The notes below the pieces were generated by a model. That model ran no database searches, was not told the origin of the DNA, and worked only from the letters and a program-made list of their open reading frames with translations. Positions 52,642 to 61,296 of a stretch of DNA of 64,000 nt are shown here, piece by piece; the stretch's first letter is position 1, and every line of letters starts with the position of its first letter. The stretch comes from an uncultured Lachnospiraceae bacterium. Its GTDB lineage: Bacteria; Bacillota; Clostridia; Lachnospirales; Lachnospiraceae. The position numbers were made by a program, and so were the translations under genes. Location: NCBI GenBank assembly GCA_951800685.1, contig CATOJY010000011.1:1-64000 (forward strand). The letters run 5' to 3'.

Positions 52642-54927
52642 ATGGCTAGGATGTATGCAGATGTCATCATAGATATTTCCCATGAGAAAGTTGACCGTCC
52701 TTTTCAGTACCGGATACCGCCCAAGTTGTCTGAGGTGGTGTGTCCAGGGGTTCGTGTACATGTACCTTTCGGAAGAGGCAACCAGGATAAGGTAGGCTAT
52801 GTGGTGGATCTTTCCGACCAGCCGGATTATCCGGTGGATAAAATTAAGGATATTATTGCTGTAGACAGCAAGGGTATCACGGCAGAGAGCAACCAGATCA
52901 GGATCGCTTACTGGCTCAAGAGGCAGTATGGTTCAACTACGATTGCAGCGCTTAAAACCGTACTGCCAGTGAAGCAGAAATTGAAACAATTAGAGCGCAA
53001 GAAAGTGGTAAGATGTGTAGAGGGAGACATCTTGCAGGAAGCAGTCTTCGCATGTGAGCGCAAAAAACAGGTGGCGAGGGCACGGGTGCTGCGAGCGTTT
53101 TTGACAGATGCGGTGTTGCCCTATGAGCTGATCAGACAGAAGCTGAACGTAGCGTCGGCAACCCTTATGGCATTAGAGAAACAAGGATTGTTGAAAATAG
53201 AGACGGAAAGCTACTACCGGAATCCAGTCAGATGTGCGGACCGGGAAGAAAAGAGAGTCGTGCTGAGTGAGATACAACGTGGAATCATAGAAAAGGTGCT
53301 GTCTGATTATGAAGAAGGTCATTCTGGGACTTATCTGATTCATGGAATTACCGGAAGCGGCAAGACAGAAGTGTATCTTGGTATTATAGAAAAGATGATT
53401 GGTATGGGAAGGCAGGCAATCGTGCTGATTCCTGAGATCGCTCTTACTTATCAGACACTTTTACGCTTCTACAAGAGATTTGGTGACAGGGTATCAGTTA
53501 TGAATTCGTCCCTTTCTATGGGAGAGAAATATGATCAGATCAGGCGGGCGCAGGCAGGAGAGATTGATGTGATTATTGGTCCCAGATCTGCGCTTTTTAC
53601 GCCCTTTCCTAGACTGGGAGTTATTATTGTGGACGAGGAGCATGAGAGCAGCTACAAGGGGGAAGCCATGCCAAAGTACCACGCCAGAGAGACAGCAGTC
53701 CAGATTGCTTCCATGCATCATGCCTGTGTGGTGTTAGGATCTGCGACGCCGTCCATGGAGGCATATTACCGGGCAAGACAGGGAGAGTATCAGTTATTTG
53801 AGATGAGAAACCGTCAGGGAGGCAGTATACTGCCACGTGTATATACTGTAGATTTGCGGGAAGAATTAAAGCAGGGCAACCGGTCAGTATTTAGCAGAAA
53901 ACTGCGTGAATTGATGGAAGAACGTTTGCGGGATGGAGAACAGACGATACTTTTTCTCAATAGAAGAGGGTATGCGGGTTTTATTTCCTGCAGGGAATGC
54001 GGCCATGTGATGAAATGTCCGCATTGTGATGTTTCTCTTTCCGAACACCGGGGGAATGTGTTATTATGTCATTATTGCGGTTATCAGGAAATAAGGAAGA
54101 AGAACTGTCCGGTGTGTGGTTCCAGATACCTGATGGGTTTTAAGGCAGGGACAGAGCAGATTGAGGAAGCATTGCACAGGGAATTTCCAGAAGCCAGGGT
54201 TCTTCGCATGGATGCGGATACGACGAAGACAAAGGAGAGTTACGAGAAAATCTTATCGGCATTTGCGGATGAGAAGGCAGATATTCTGGTAGGAACTCAG
54301 ATGATCGTGAAGGGACATGATTTTCCCAATGTGACGTTGGTGGGAATTCTGGCGGCAGATCTGTCACTGAATCAGAATGATTACCGCGCGGGAGAGAGAA
54401 CATTTCAACTGTTGACGCAGGCGGCAGGGCGTGCAGGCAGAGGGGAAAAGCCGGGAGAAGTGGTAATCCAGACTTATCAGCCAGAACACTATAGCATTGT
54501 GCATGCGGCTAGACAGGATTATCAGGGATTCTATGAAGAAGAGATCATGTATCGGGATCTGATGCAGTACCCGCCAGTGGCCCATATGCTGGCTGTGTTA
54601 GTTACATCCAGAGAGCAGGAGCAGGGAGAAGCGTTGACCGGGAAAATGGTAGATTTTGTCAATTTCTGCCGTACAGCAAGGACAAAGGAAGAAAGTCCTG
54701 ATGAAGAGAGAAGGACAGCACAGACATGGCAAAGACTGCAGATTATAGGTCCCACAGAGGCTTCCATCAATAAGATCAACGATCTGTACCGGCATGTTTT
54801 TTATATGAAACATCCAGATTATCAGGTGTTAGTTGGGATCAAAGATGAACTGGAGTTTTTTTGTAAAAGAGAAGAACTAAAGAACCAGACAGTGCAATAT
54901 GATTTCGATCCGATGAATACATATTAG
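52642..54927 (+). CDS. priA: primosomal helicase PriA
   Basis: Restarts replication forks. A 761-residue protein with an N-terminal 3'-OH-binding domain (PFQYRIPPKLSEVVCPGVRV), helicase motif I GITGSGKTEVYL, DEEHE box, GSATPS, a zinc module of eight cysteines (CRECGHVMKCPHC, CHYCGYQ, CPVCGS) and motifs V-VI (GTQMIVKGHDFPNV, QAAGRAGRGEKPGEV). The order murE-priA-def-fmt leads into a run typical of Firmicutes. The start follows AAAAAGGAG. Confidence 0.95.
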   Translation: MARMYADVIIDISHEKVDRPFQYRIPPKLSEVVCPGVRVHVPFGRGNQDKVGYVVDLSDQPDYPVDKIKDIIAVDSKGITAESNQIRIAYWLKRQYGSTTIAALKTVLPVKQKLKQLERKKVVRCVEGDILQEAVFACERKKQVARARVLRAFLTDAVLPYELIRQKLNVASATLMALEKQGLLKIETESYYRNPVRCADREEKRVVLSEIQRGIIEKVLSDYEEGHSGTYLIHGITGSGKTEVYLGIIEKMIGMGRQAIVLIPEIALTYQTLLRFYKRFGDRVSVMNSSLSMGEKYDQIRRAQAGEIDVIIGPRSALFTPFPRLGVIIVDEEHESSYKGEAMPKYHARETAVQIASMHHACVVLGSATPSMEAYYRARQGEYQLFEMRNRQGGSILPRVYTVDLREELKQGNRSVFSRKLRELMEERLRDGEQTILFLNRRGYAGFISCRECGHVMKCPHCDVSLSEHRGNVLLCHYCGYQEIRKKNCPVCGSRYLMGFKAGTEQIEEALHREFPEARVLRMDADTTKTKESYEKILSAFADEKADILVGTQMIVKGHDFPNVTLVGILAADLSLNQNDYRAGERTFQLLTQAAGRAGRGEKPGEVVIQTYQPEHYSIVHAARQDYQGFYEEEIMYRDLMQYPPVAHMLAVLVTSREQEQGEALTGKMVDFVNFCRTARTKEESPDEERRTAQTWQRLQIIGPTEASINKINDLYRHVFYMKHPDYQVLVGIKDELEFFCKREELKNQTVQYDFDPMNTY

Positions 54928-54951
54928 AGACAGTCTAGAATGGAGGATAAG

Positions 54952-55431
54952 ATGGCAATCAGGAAGATCAGAGAGATCGGTGATCCGGTCTTGTATAAGA
55001 AATGTAAGGAAGTGACGGAGATCACACCTAGAATACAGGAGTTGATCGACGATATGTTTGAGACGTTGTATGAGGCAGAAGGAGTTGGGCTGGCAGCACC
55101 GCAGGTAGGCATTTTAAAGAGGATCGTGGTGATTGATGTTACTGGTGAGGATCCGTTGCTGCTCATTAATCCGAAACTGCTTGAGTCTAGTGGGGAACAG
55201 ACAGGTTATGAGGGTTGTTTAAGTGTTCCAGGGAAAAGCGGTAGTGTAACAAGACCGAATTATGCCAAAGTGCTTGCATATGATGAGAACATGAACGCTT
55301 TTGAGCTGGAAGGTACAGAGCTTCTTGCACGGGCACTCTGCCATGAGCTGGACCATTTGGAAGGACATCTGTATGTAGAAAAGGTGGATGGGCCGCTTGT
55401 CAATACAGAGGATCTACAGGAAGAGCAATAG
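54952..55431 (+). CDS. def: peptide deformylase
   Basis: Removes the N-formyl group from nascent proteins. A 159-residue type 1-like enzyme with the three metal-site motifs: GVGLAAPQVG, EGCLSVPG (metal-binding Cys) and HELDHLEGHL. The ATG at 54952 sits five to six bases after GGAGG; an in-frame ATG at 54940 precedes that site. 24 bp after priA and 15 bp before fmt, so it is part of an operon. Confidence 0.95.
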   Translation: MAIRKIREIGDPVLYKKCKEVTEITPRIQELIDDMFETLYEAEGVGLAAPQVGILKRIVVIDVTGEDPLLLINPKLLESSGEQTGYEGCLSVPGKSGSVTRPNYAKVLAYDENMNAFELEGTELLARALCHELDHLEGHLYVEKVDGPLVNTEDLQEEQ

Positions 55432-55446
55432 GAAGGAGTGTTGTGG

Positions 55447-56415
55447 ATGAAGGTTGTATTTATGGGAACACCGGATTTTTCGGTGGGGGCGCTGGAGGCC
55501 ATTCTGGCGGCTGGTCACCAGGTAGCGGCGGTGGTCACACAGCCTGACAAGCCGAAGGGAAGAGGCAAAGCGGTTCAGGTGACGCCGGTCAAGGCATGTG
55601 CGCAAGCCCATGACATTCCAGTTTTTCAGCCTGTCAAGGTGAAAGAAAAAGAAGCAGTGGAAGTGCTGAGAAGCTACGATGCAGATATTTTTGTGGTAGC
55701 AGCATTTGGACAGATTCTGTCGGAAGAAATTCTGTCAATGCCGGTCTATGGCTGTGTGAATATACACGCTTCCCTGTTGCCGAAATACCGTGGTGCAGGA
55801 CCGATCCAGTGGGCGATCATCAATGGCGAGAAGAAGACGGGTGTCACAATCATGCAGATGGACCGGGGGATAGATACTGGCGATATGCTGTTGAAGAAGG
55901 AAGTAGAGATCGGTCCGAAAGAGACAGGAGACAGCCTGCATGATAAACTGGCTGTTGCCGGGGCCGAGCTGATTGTAGAGGCCTTGGATAAGATCGGGCA
56001 AGGGAAGCTTACTCCGGTAAAGCAGCTGGAAGAAGAAGCCTCTCATGCGAAGATGTTGAGGAAGTCCATGGGAAAGATCTCCTGGGAGCAGGAAGCTGAC
56101 AAACTGGACTGTCTGATCAGGGGGCTGATCTCCTGGCCGGGCGCTTACACGGGATTTCGGGGGAAAACTCTGAAAATCTGGGAAGAAGAGGCCGTAAAGG
56201 AATCGGAAGCGGCGGCAGAAAACAGAGACTTGCAGAGGAATATCGCGGACGCTGAGCCTGGTACAGTAGTATGTGTGGAGAAAGAAGCCTTCTATGTGAA
56301 GACCGGTAAGGGCGTGTTGAAAATCCTGGAAGTACAGCCAGAAGGTAAGAAGCGAATGCAGGTGAAGGAGTTTCTCCTTGGTTATCCAATTAAGATTGGG
56401 GAAAAACTTGTGTGA
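55447..56415 (+). CDS. fmt: methionyl-tRNA formyltransferase
   Basis: Formylates initiator Met-tRNA. 322 residues: N-terminal formyltransferase fold with MGTPDFSVGALEAI, VVTQPDKPKGRG, NIHASLLPKYRGAGPIQWAI (catalytic Asn-His) and the C-terminal tRNA-binding domain with LISWPGAYTGFRGKTLKI. An Ala/Glu-rich loop at about 258-270 is longer than usual. The start at 55447 is eight bases after GGAAGGAG. Deformylase and formyltransferase are encoded together as usual. Confidence 0.95.
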   Translation: MKVVFMGTPDFSVGALEAILAAGHQVAAVVTQPDKPKGRGKAVQVTPVKACAQAHDIPVFQPVKVKEKEAVEVLRSYDADIFVVAAFGQILSEEILSMPVYGCVNIHASLLPKYRGAGPIQWAIINGEKKTGVTIMQMDRGIDTGDMLLKKEVEIGPKETGDSLHDKLAVAGAELIVEALDKIGQGKLTPVKQLEEEASHAKMLRKSMGKISWEQEADKLDCLIRGLISWPGAYTGFRGKTLKIWEEEAVKESEAAAENRDLQRNIADAEPGTVVCVEKEAFYVKTGKGVLKILEVQPEGKKRMQVKEFLLGYPIKIGEKLV

Positions 56416-56574
56416 GATGGGTGGAATCTTTACAGTAGGCAGCCTCCTTTCGCCGTGGCGGTCATCAGCAGAGAAGAGAGTACCACATATTTGTCTGATG
56501 TTCCTGGATGCCAGGGGCTGTTTGCGATGGTGCCAAAACAGTGACAGAGGTGTTTAGGAAAAGAAAGAAAAGGT

Positions 56575-57297
56575 ATGGTGAGTGATATGGGATACTACTA
56601 TGGATATTATATGGACCCGACATATTTCCTGGTATTGATCGGAGCGGTGTTGTGTATTTTTGCGCAGATGCGTGTTTCCTCTACTTATAGGAAATATTCT
56701 GGTGTCAGAAGCAGAAGTGGACTGACTGGTGTGCAGGCGGCTTCAAGGATCCTGCAGATGTCTGGCATTTATGATGTGCGTATTGAGCATGTGCGGGGTG
56801 AGCTGACGGATCATTATGACCCTGCACACAAAGTATTACGGTTATCTGATTCCGTATATGGTTCTTCTTCGCTGGCGGCAATTGGGGTTGCGGCGCATGA
56901 GTGTGGACATGCGGTGCAGCATGATAAGGGTTATGCACCATTGAAAATACGGACAGCACTTGTTCCGGTGGCAAATATTGGATCTAGGGCGGGGATCCCT
57001 TTGGTTTTTCTTGGTGTTCTGCTGGGGATGAATCAAATGTTAATCCAGGTAGGAATCTGGGTGTTTGCCCTTGCAGTACTCTTTCAATTGATTACGCTGC
57101 CGGTAGAATTTAATGCTTCCGGCCGGGCATTGGCAATGCTGGGAGATTATGGCATGTTGGCGCAGGATGAGACAAATGCCTGCCGGAGAGTATTGAGCGC
57201 GGCGGCGCTTACCTATGTGGCGGCTGCGGCCTCTGCGATCCTGCAGTTACTCAGACTGGTTATCTTGTTTGGCAATAACAATAGACGCAGAGATTGA
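56575..57297 (+). CDS. YugP-like membrane zinc metallopeptidase
   Basis: A 240-residue member of the neutral zinc metallopeptidase family COG2738. The N-terminal helix (about 17-32) is preceded by a Tyr/Gly-rich start (MGYYYGYYMDP); the zinc site is AAHECGHAVQHDKGYAPL (His108, Glu109, His112), and three helices follow, with LPVEFNASGRAL as the third family motif. Alternative start at 56587 gives MGYYYGYY. It lies between fmt and rsmB in the Firmicutes translation cluster. Substrate unknown. Confidence 0.88.
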   Translation: MVSDMGYYYGYYMDPTYFLVLIGAVLCIFAQMRVSSTYRKYSGVRSRSGLTGVQAASRILQMSGIYDVRIEHVRGELTDHYDPAHKVLRLSDSVYGSSSLAAIGVAAHECGHAVQHDKGYAPLKIRTALVPVANIGSRAGIPLVFLGVLLGMNQMLIQVGIWVFALAVLFQLITLPVEFNASGRALAMLGDYGMLAQDETNACRRVLSAAALTYVAAAASAILQLLRLVILFGNNNRRRD

Positions 57298-57485
57298 TGC
57301 GTGCGCGTAAAGCAAAGATATAATTTGAGTCAGAGCATCAAGTATGCCTTGGCTGCGGTAGGAAAGTTGAGAGTTCCGAGGCATATCATCGCAGTAAACT
57401 GCTCTGACAGGGATGATTGGTGCAGATATACAGATGTGTTGTCAAGAGACGGGGCAGATCGAAACGGCAGGTTATTGGGGGTATT

Positions 57486-58841
57486 ATGAACATACGTGAG
57501 ATTATTCTGGATATTCTGATGGAATTGGATCGGCAGGGAGAATATGCGAACATCCTGATCTCTTCCGTTTTGGAGAAATACGATTATCTGGACAGCAGGG
57601 AGAAGGCTTTTCTAAAGCGGGTCAGTGAGGGAACGATCGAGCGCAGGATTGAAATCGATTATGTATTGGACCAATTCTCGAAAGTACCTGTGGCAAAGAT
57701 GAAACCTCTGATCCGGGAGCTGCTGCGGATGAGCGTGTATCAAATTCTGTTTATGGATCAGATTCCGGACGCGGCGGTCTGTAATGAGGCTGTGAAACTG
57801 GCGAAGAAGCGCAGGTTCCAGTCACTGCAGGGTTATGTGAACGGTGTTTTGCGGGCAGTTGCCAGAGGCAGGGAAAAGATTACTTATCCTGACAAAGAGA
57901 AGGATCTTTTCGGGTATTGGTCTGTCTGTTATTCGTCGCCGGCTTGGCTGGTGGAGCATCTGGCCGATGCTTATGGAATTGAGCAGTGTGAAAAGATCCT
58001 GCAATCTTTTCTGGTAAGGAAGCCTGTCTGCATCCGCATACGGGAATCGATGTCAGAGGAAGAAAAAGAGCAGCTTCTGGACAAATGGCGGCAGGCAGGG
58101 GTCATAGTGCATCAGCATCCCTATCTGTCCTATGCTGTGGAAGTGGAAAAGACAGATGGCATCAAGAATCTGGAAGGATACAGGGAGGGCGCCTTTATGG
58201 TGCAGGATGTCAGTTCTATGCTGGTGGTGGAGACAGCCGGCATAAGAGCGGGGGATGTTGTGATCGACGTCTGCGCGGCGCCTGGTGGGAAGGCTTTGCA
58301 TGCCGCCGATAAACTGGCAGGGACGGGGCAGGTGATGGCTTGTGATATAACACAATATAAAGCAGATAAAATAGAGGAGAACAGGGAGAGAATGCGGGTG
58401 GAAAACCTTTCAACAAAAGTACAGGACGCCCGTGCGATGGACGGAACATTGCGCGGAGCCGCGGATGTATTGATTGTGGATGTGCCCTGTTCTGGGTTGG
58501 GGGTTATCGGCAAGAAGCAGGATATCAAGTACCGTGTGACCAGACAATCCTTGCAGGAAATCAAGACACTGCAAAAAGAGATCGTTCAGAATGTTGTACA
58601 ATATTTGAAGCCGGAAGGCACTATGATGTACAGTACCTGTACGATGAATCCAGGTGAAAATGAAGAGATGACAGCGTGGATCTGTCAGGAATTCGGAATG
58701 GAGACGGTGAGTATGGAGCAGGATCTGCCAGAGGAACTGAAAGCGCTGGGAAAGAAGGGATACCTGCAAATGCTGCCAGGCATACATAAAACAGATGGAT
58801 TTTATATGGCAAAACTGCGCAAGTGTAGGAAAACAACGTGA
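57486..58841 (+). CDS. rsmB: 16S rRNA m5C967 methyltransferase
   Basis: A 451-residue RsmB: N-terminal NusB-like domain (about 1-140, IILDILMELDRQGEYANILI) and a C-terminal SAM domain with CAAPGGKALH, VDVPCSGLGVIGKKQDIKY and the catalytic-Cys motif MMYSTCTMNPGENE. Methylates C967 of 16S rRNA. The ATG at 57486 follows GGGGG; the longer frame from 57417 has no family match. Its stop TGA overlaps the rlmN ATG by one base. Confidence 0.92.
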   Translation: MNIREIILDILMELDRQGEYANILISSVLEKYDYLDSREKAFLKRVSEGTIERRIEIDYVLDQFSKVPVAKMKPLIRELLRMSVYQILFMDQIPDAAVCNEAVKLAKKRRFQSLQGYVNGVLRAVARGREKITYPDKEKDLFGYWSVCYSSPAWLVEHLADAYGIEQCEKILQSFLVRKPVCIRIRESMSEEEKEQLLDKWRQAGVIVHQHPYLSYAVEVEKTDGIKNLEGYREGAFMVQDVSSMLVVETAGIRAGDVVIDVCAAPGGKALHAADKLAGTGQVMACDITQYKADKIEENRERMRVENLSTKVQDARAMDGTLRGAADVLIVDVPCSGLGVIGKKQDIKYRVTRQSLQEIKTLQKEIVQNVVQYLKPEGTMMYSTCTMNPGENEEMTAWICQEFGMETVSMEQDLPEELKALGKKGYLQMLPGIHKTDGFYMAKLRKCRKTT

Positions 58842-59926
58842 TGGAAGACTTATTTGCAAACAGGAAAGACATCAAATCATTTACATTGCCACAACTAAAA
58901 GAAGAGATGGGATTACTTGGGGAGAAAACATTCCGGGCGGTGCAGCTGTATGAGTGGATGCACAGAAAGTTAGCGGCAGGATATGAAGAGATGACGAATA
59001 TTCCGCGCAAGCTTGCGGACCGCTGCAGAGAACAGTACGAGTATACGACGCTGCGGCTGCTCCAGGTACAGGAGTCAAGATTAGACGGTACAAGGAAATA
59101 TCTCTTTGAGCTGCCAGACGGTAATACGGTGGAAAGTGTGTGGATGCGTTATAAACATGGCAATTCTGTGTGTATATCTTCCCAGGTAGGCTGTCGTATG
59201 GGGTGCCGTTTCTGTGCTTCAACACTGGATGGGTTAGAGCGTAATCTGCTGCCCTCTGAAATGTTGGAACAGATTTATGCGATTACAAGACATACCGCGG
59301 AGCGGGTTTCCAATGTGGTGGTGATGGGAACAGGAGAACCCTTGGATAATTTCGATCATCTAATCCAGTTTATTACGCTTTTGTCAGATGAAAATGGACT
59401 GCATATCAGCCAACGTAATATTACTGTGTCTACTTGTGGTATCGTACCCAGAATGCGTCAGCTTGCCGACAGACATCTGCAGATCACATTAGCGCTTTCC
59501 CTGCATGCGGCCACAGATGAAAAGCGCAGAGAGCTGATGCCGATAGCAAATCGCTATTCGGTAGATGAATTAATGGAGGTTTGCGCATACTACTTTGAAC
59601 AGACAGGCAGAAGGATCACCTTTGAATATAGTCTTGTGAAGGGAGTCAATGATTCTGACGATGATGCTATGCAGCTGATCAGACTGATCAGAGGGTTAAA
59701 CTGTCATGTAAACCTGATACCGGTAAATCCGATTAAAGAGCGCGAGTATGTACAGTCAGAGCGTCGTGCGGTGGAAGCGTTCCAGAATAAACTGGAACAA
59801 GGAGGAGTCAACGCGACTGTCAGAAGAGAGATGGGGCGGGACATTGATGGAGCGTGCGGACAGCTGCGCCGCAGGCATCTGAAACAGCAGGATCCTGGAA
59901 GAGAGGACTGTCAGGTGGATGCGTAG
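58841..59926 (+). CDS. rlmN: 23S rRNA m2A2503 methyltransferase (radical SAM)
   Basis: 361 residues. The radical SAM motif is GCRMGCRFCASTLDG with the three cluster cysteines; VVVMGTGEPLDN and LALSLHAATDEKRRELMP are family motifs, and the N-terminal domain has EKTFRAVQLYEWMHRK. It methylates A2503 of 23S rRNA and some tRNAs through a ping-pong mechanism with a second conserved Cys near GACGQLRRR. It overlaps rsmB by one base. In many Firmicutes a PPM phosphatase and a PASTA kinase gene follow; here a convergent membrane-protein gene overlaps its last 107 bp instead. Confidence 0.95.
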   Translation: MEDLFANRKDIKSFTLPQLKEEMGLLGEKTFRAVQLYEWMHRKLAAGYEEMTNIPRKLADRCREQYEYTTLRLLQVQESRLDGTRKYLFELPDGNTVESVWMRYKHGNSVCISSQVGCRMGCRFCASTLDGLERNLLPSEMLEQIYAITRHTAERVSNVVVMGTGEPLDNFDHLIQFITLLSDENGLHISQRNITVSTCGIVPRMRQLADRHLQITLALSLHAATDEKRRELMPIANRYSVDELMEVCAYYFEQTGRRITFEYSLVKGVNDSDDDAMQLIRLIRGLNCHVNLIPVNPIKEREYVQSERRAVEAFQNKLEQGGVNATVRREMGRDIDGACGQLRRRHLKQQDPGREDCQVDA

Positions 59927-60386
59927 TGAATACCAAAAAGCAGACGAAAAGAAGACATATTACAATGCGCAGAATAGAGGTATAGGCATCCAGTTTGCAT
60001 GACAAGGTAAGTCTGTAAGAAGACCAGAATGCGAGAATGACACTTAGAATGAATATTCCAATATCCAGGAGAAATATACTTTTCCCAAGAACAGTGGTGT
60101 AGGCATAAAAGGCGGTTGGGATGAACAAAGTTCCAAGTATAATGCCAAAATACAGAGAGGAACAGATACAGGGACAGAGGTTCTTACATCTGCAGATCAT
60201 GATAAGGGAATATAGTAGCATAGGAAAAAAGAGTAATTTCATATGTTCCCATATAGATTCATTAACTGGCGCGAAGAGTCCCATCAGGTAATTATGGCCG
60301 GACCAAGTATATAGGTAATGGGCAAGGGATCCTGTGACTAGGACAAATAGTATTCCAATAATGGTATAGATCTTGACAGATTTCAT
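59820..60386 (-). CDS. DUF6512-like integral membrane protein
   Basis: A 188-residue protein with six hydrophobic segments. The motif GLFAPVNESIWEHMKLLFFP near residues 37-56 and the end VFTTHPPDSPLFQDP at 152-166 are recognisable of the DUF6512 family (function unknown). After the family's usual end, about 22 residues (AVSDACGAAVRTLHQCP...) are unlike the family; they are encoded opposite the end of rlmN. An AGGAGG site (complement of 60394-60399) precedes the ATG. Confidence 0.75.
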   Translation of the reverse strand: MKSVKIYTIIGILFVLVTGSLAHYLYTWSGHNYLMGLFAPVNESIWEHMKLLFFPMLLYSLIMICRCKNLCPCICSSLYFGIILGTLFIPTAFYAYTTVLGKSIFLLDIGIFILSVILAFWSSYRLTLSCKLDAYTSILRIVICLLFVCFLVFTTHPPDSPLFQDPAVSDACGAAVRTLHQCPAPSLF

Positions 60387-60509
60387 AAAAACACCTCCTG
60401 AATAGTATATGCAGCAGGAGAGATGTTATGTAGCCATAGGGGGTATCTGATATTGCATTTGCTTTTTCCTTGCTTTTTTTGTCAAACATGCTATAATAAA
60501 TAAAGATGT

Positions 60510-60582
60510 GGGGATATAGCTCAGATGGGAGAGCGATACGTTCGCAACGTATAGGTCACGAGTTCGAGTCTCGCTATCTCCA
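60510..60582 (+). tRNA. tRNA-Ala (anticodon CGC)
   Basis: A 73-base cloverleaf without encoded CCA. Acceptor GGGGATA pairs with TATCTCC and holds the G3-U70 wobble that identifies alanine; D arm GCTC/GAGC; anticodon stem ATACG/CGTAT with loop TTCGCAA, giving anticodon CGC; T arm ACGAG/CTCGC (the outermost A-C pair is mismatched) with loop TTCGAGT. Discriminator A. A TATAAT (60492-60497) lies 12 bp upstream; a good terminator follows at 60599-60636. Confidence 0.95.
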
Positions 60583-60598
60583 TTTAATGGTGCTGATC

Positions 60599-60636
60599 AG
60601 CCGGGAATCTTAAAACAGTTTCCTGGCTCTATTTTT
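60599..60636 (+). terminator. terminator after tRNA-Ala
   Basis: AGCCGGGAA pairs with TTCCTGGCT (one G-U) with loop TCTTAAAACAGT, then CTATTTTT. Confidence 0.8.
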
Positions 60637-60707
60637 GCCATAAGATGTAAACGTTCTGTGCGATAGGATTGACTGACTAGATTTTAGACCGCTGAGAGGT
60701 AAAACTA

Positions 60708-60995
60708 ATGAATTCTAAAGTGTATCAATATGAGTCTATGATTTACAATGCAGACGGAAAAGGCGGTGCCTATGTGGTATTTCCCTATGATGTCAGAGAA
60801 GAGTTTGGCGCAGGCAGGGTAAAAGTACATGCGACTTTTGATGGTGTACCTTATGATGGCAGTGTTGTGAATATGGGACTTAAGAATGAGGATGGAAGTA
60901 TTTGTTATATTATTGGACTGCGCAAGGACATTCGTGCTACAATAAAGAAGGGGCCAGGAGATAAAGTACTGGTGACAATAAAACAGCGCGAATAA
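60708..60995 (+). CDS. DUF1905-family protein
   Basis: A 95-residue protein with the compact beta-barrel pattern of DUF1905: YVVFPYDVREEFGAGRVKVH, FDGVPYDGSVVNMG and ICYIIGLRKDIRATIKKGPG. Members occur alone or fused to YdeI/OmdA proteins; function is not established. The ribosome site GAGAGGTAAA is acceptable. Eleven bases separate it from the next small gene. Confidence 0.85.
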   Translation: MNSKVYQYESMIYNADGKGGAYVVFPYDVREEFGAGRVKVHATFDGVPYDGSVVNMGLKNEDGSICYIIGLRKDIRATIKKGPGDKVLVTIKQRE

Positions 60996-61006
60996 GAGGA
61001 GGGATC

Positions 61007-61216
61007 ATGGAGGAAAACCGACTGGACAGATTCGAGAAAATGCTTACGGCAGTGCATGAGGAATATGAGGCAATTTTATCTGGCATGGAGAAGATGAAGA
61101 CAGAAGGGAAAGTAAAAACCGTGACATACCAACAAATGTTATCACGGAAGATGATGTATCAGAATATACTTTCTCTCTATCAGATCTACGGTCTGACGGA
61201 AGAAAAGGAAGTATAG
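61007..61216 (+). CDS. small helical protein, unknown
   Basis: A 69-residue, highly charged, predicted all-helical protein (RFEKMLTAVHEEYEAILSGM). No membrane segment. GAGGAGGGA lies 3-4 bases before the ATG, and the gene starts 11 bp after the DUF1905 gene, suggesting co-transcription. I do not recognise a family. Confidence 0.6.
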   Translation: MEENRLDRFEKMLTAVHEEYEAILSGMEKMKTEGKVKTVTYQQMLSRKMMYQNILSLYQIYGLTEEKEV

Positions 61217-61296
61217 GAGAAAGAGGACTGGAAGAAAAAGAAACCGATGGAGAGAATTTTTTGGAAACAGAGAATGCACGAATAGGAGGAAAGAGT

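Noticed and set aside
57301-57489. Frame of 62 codons between the zinc peptidase and rsmB genes
   Set aside because: Starts with GTG without a ribosome site, has no family pattern, and overlaps the rsmB start.
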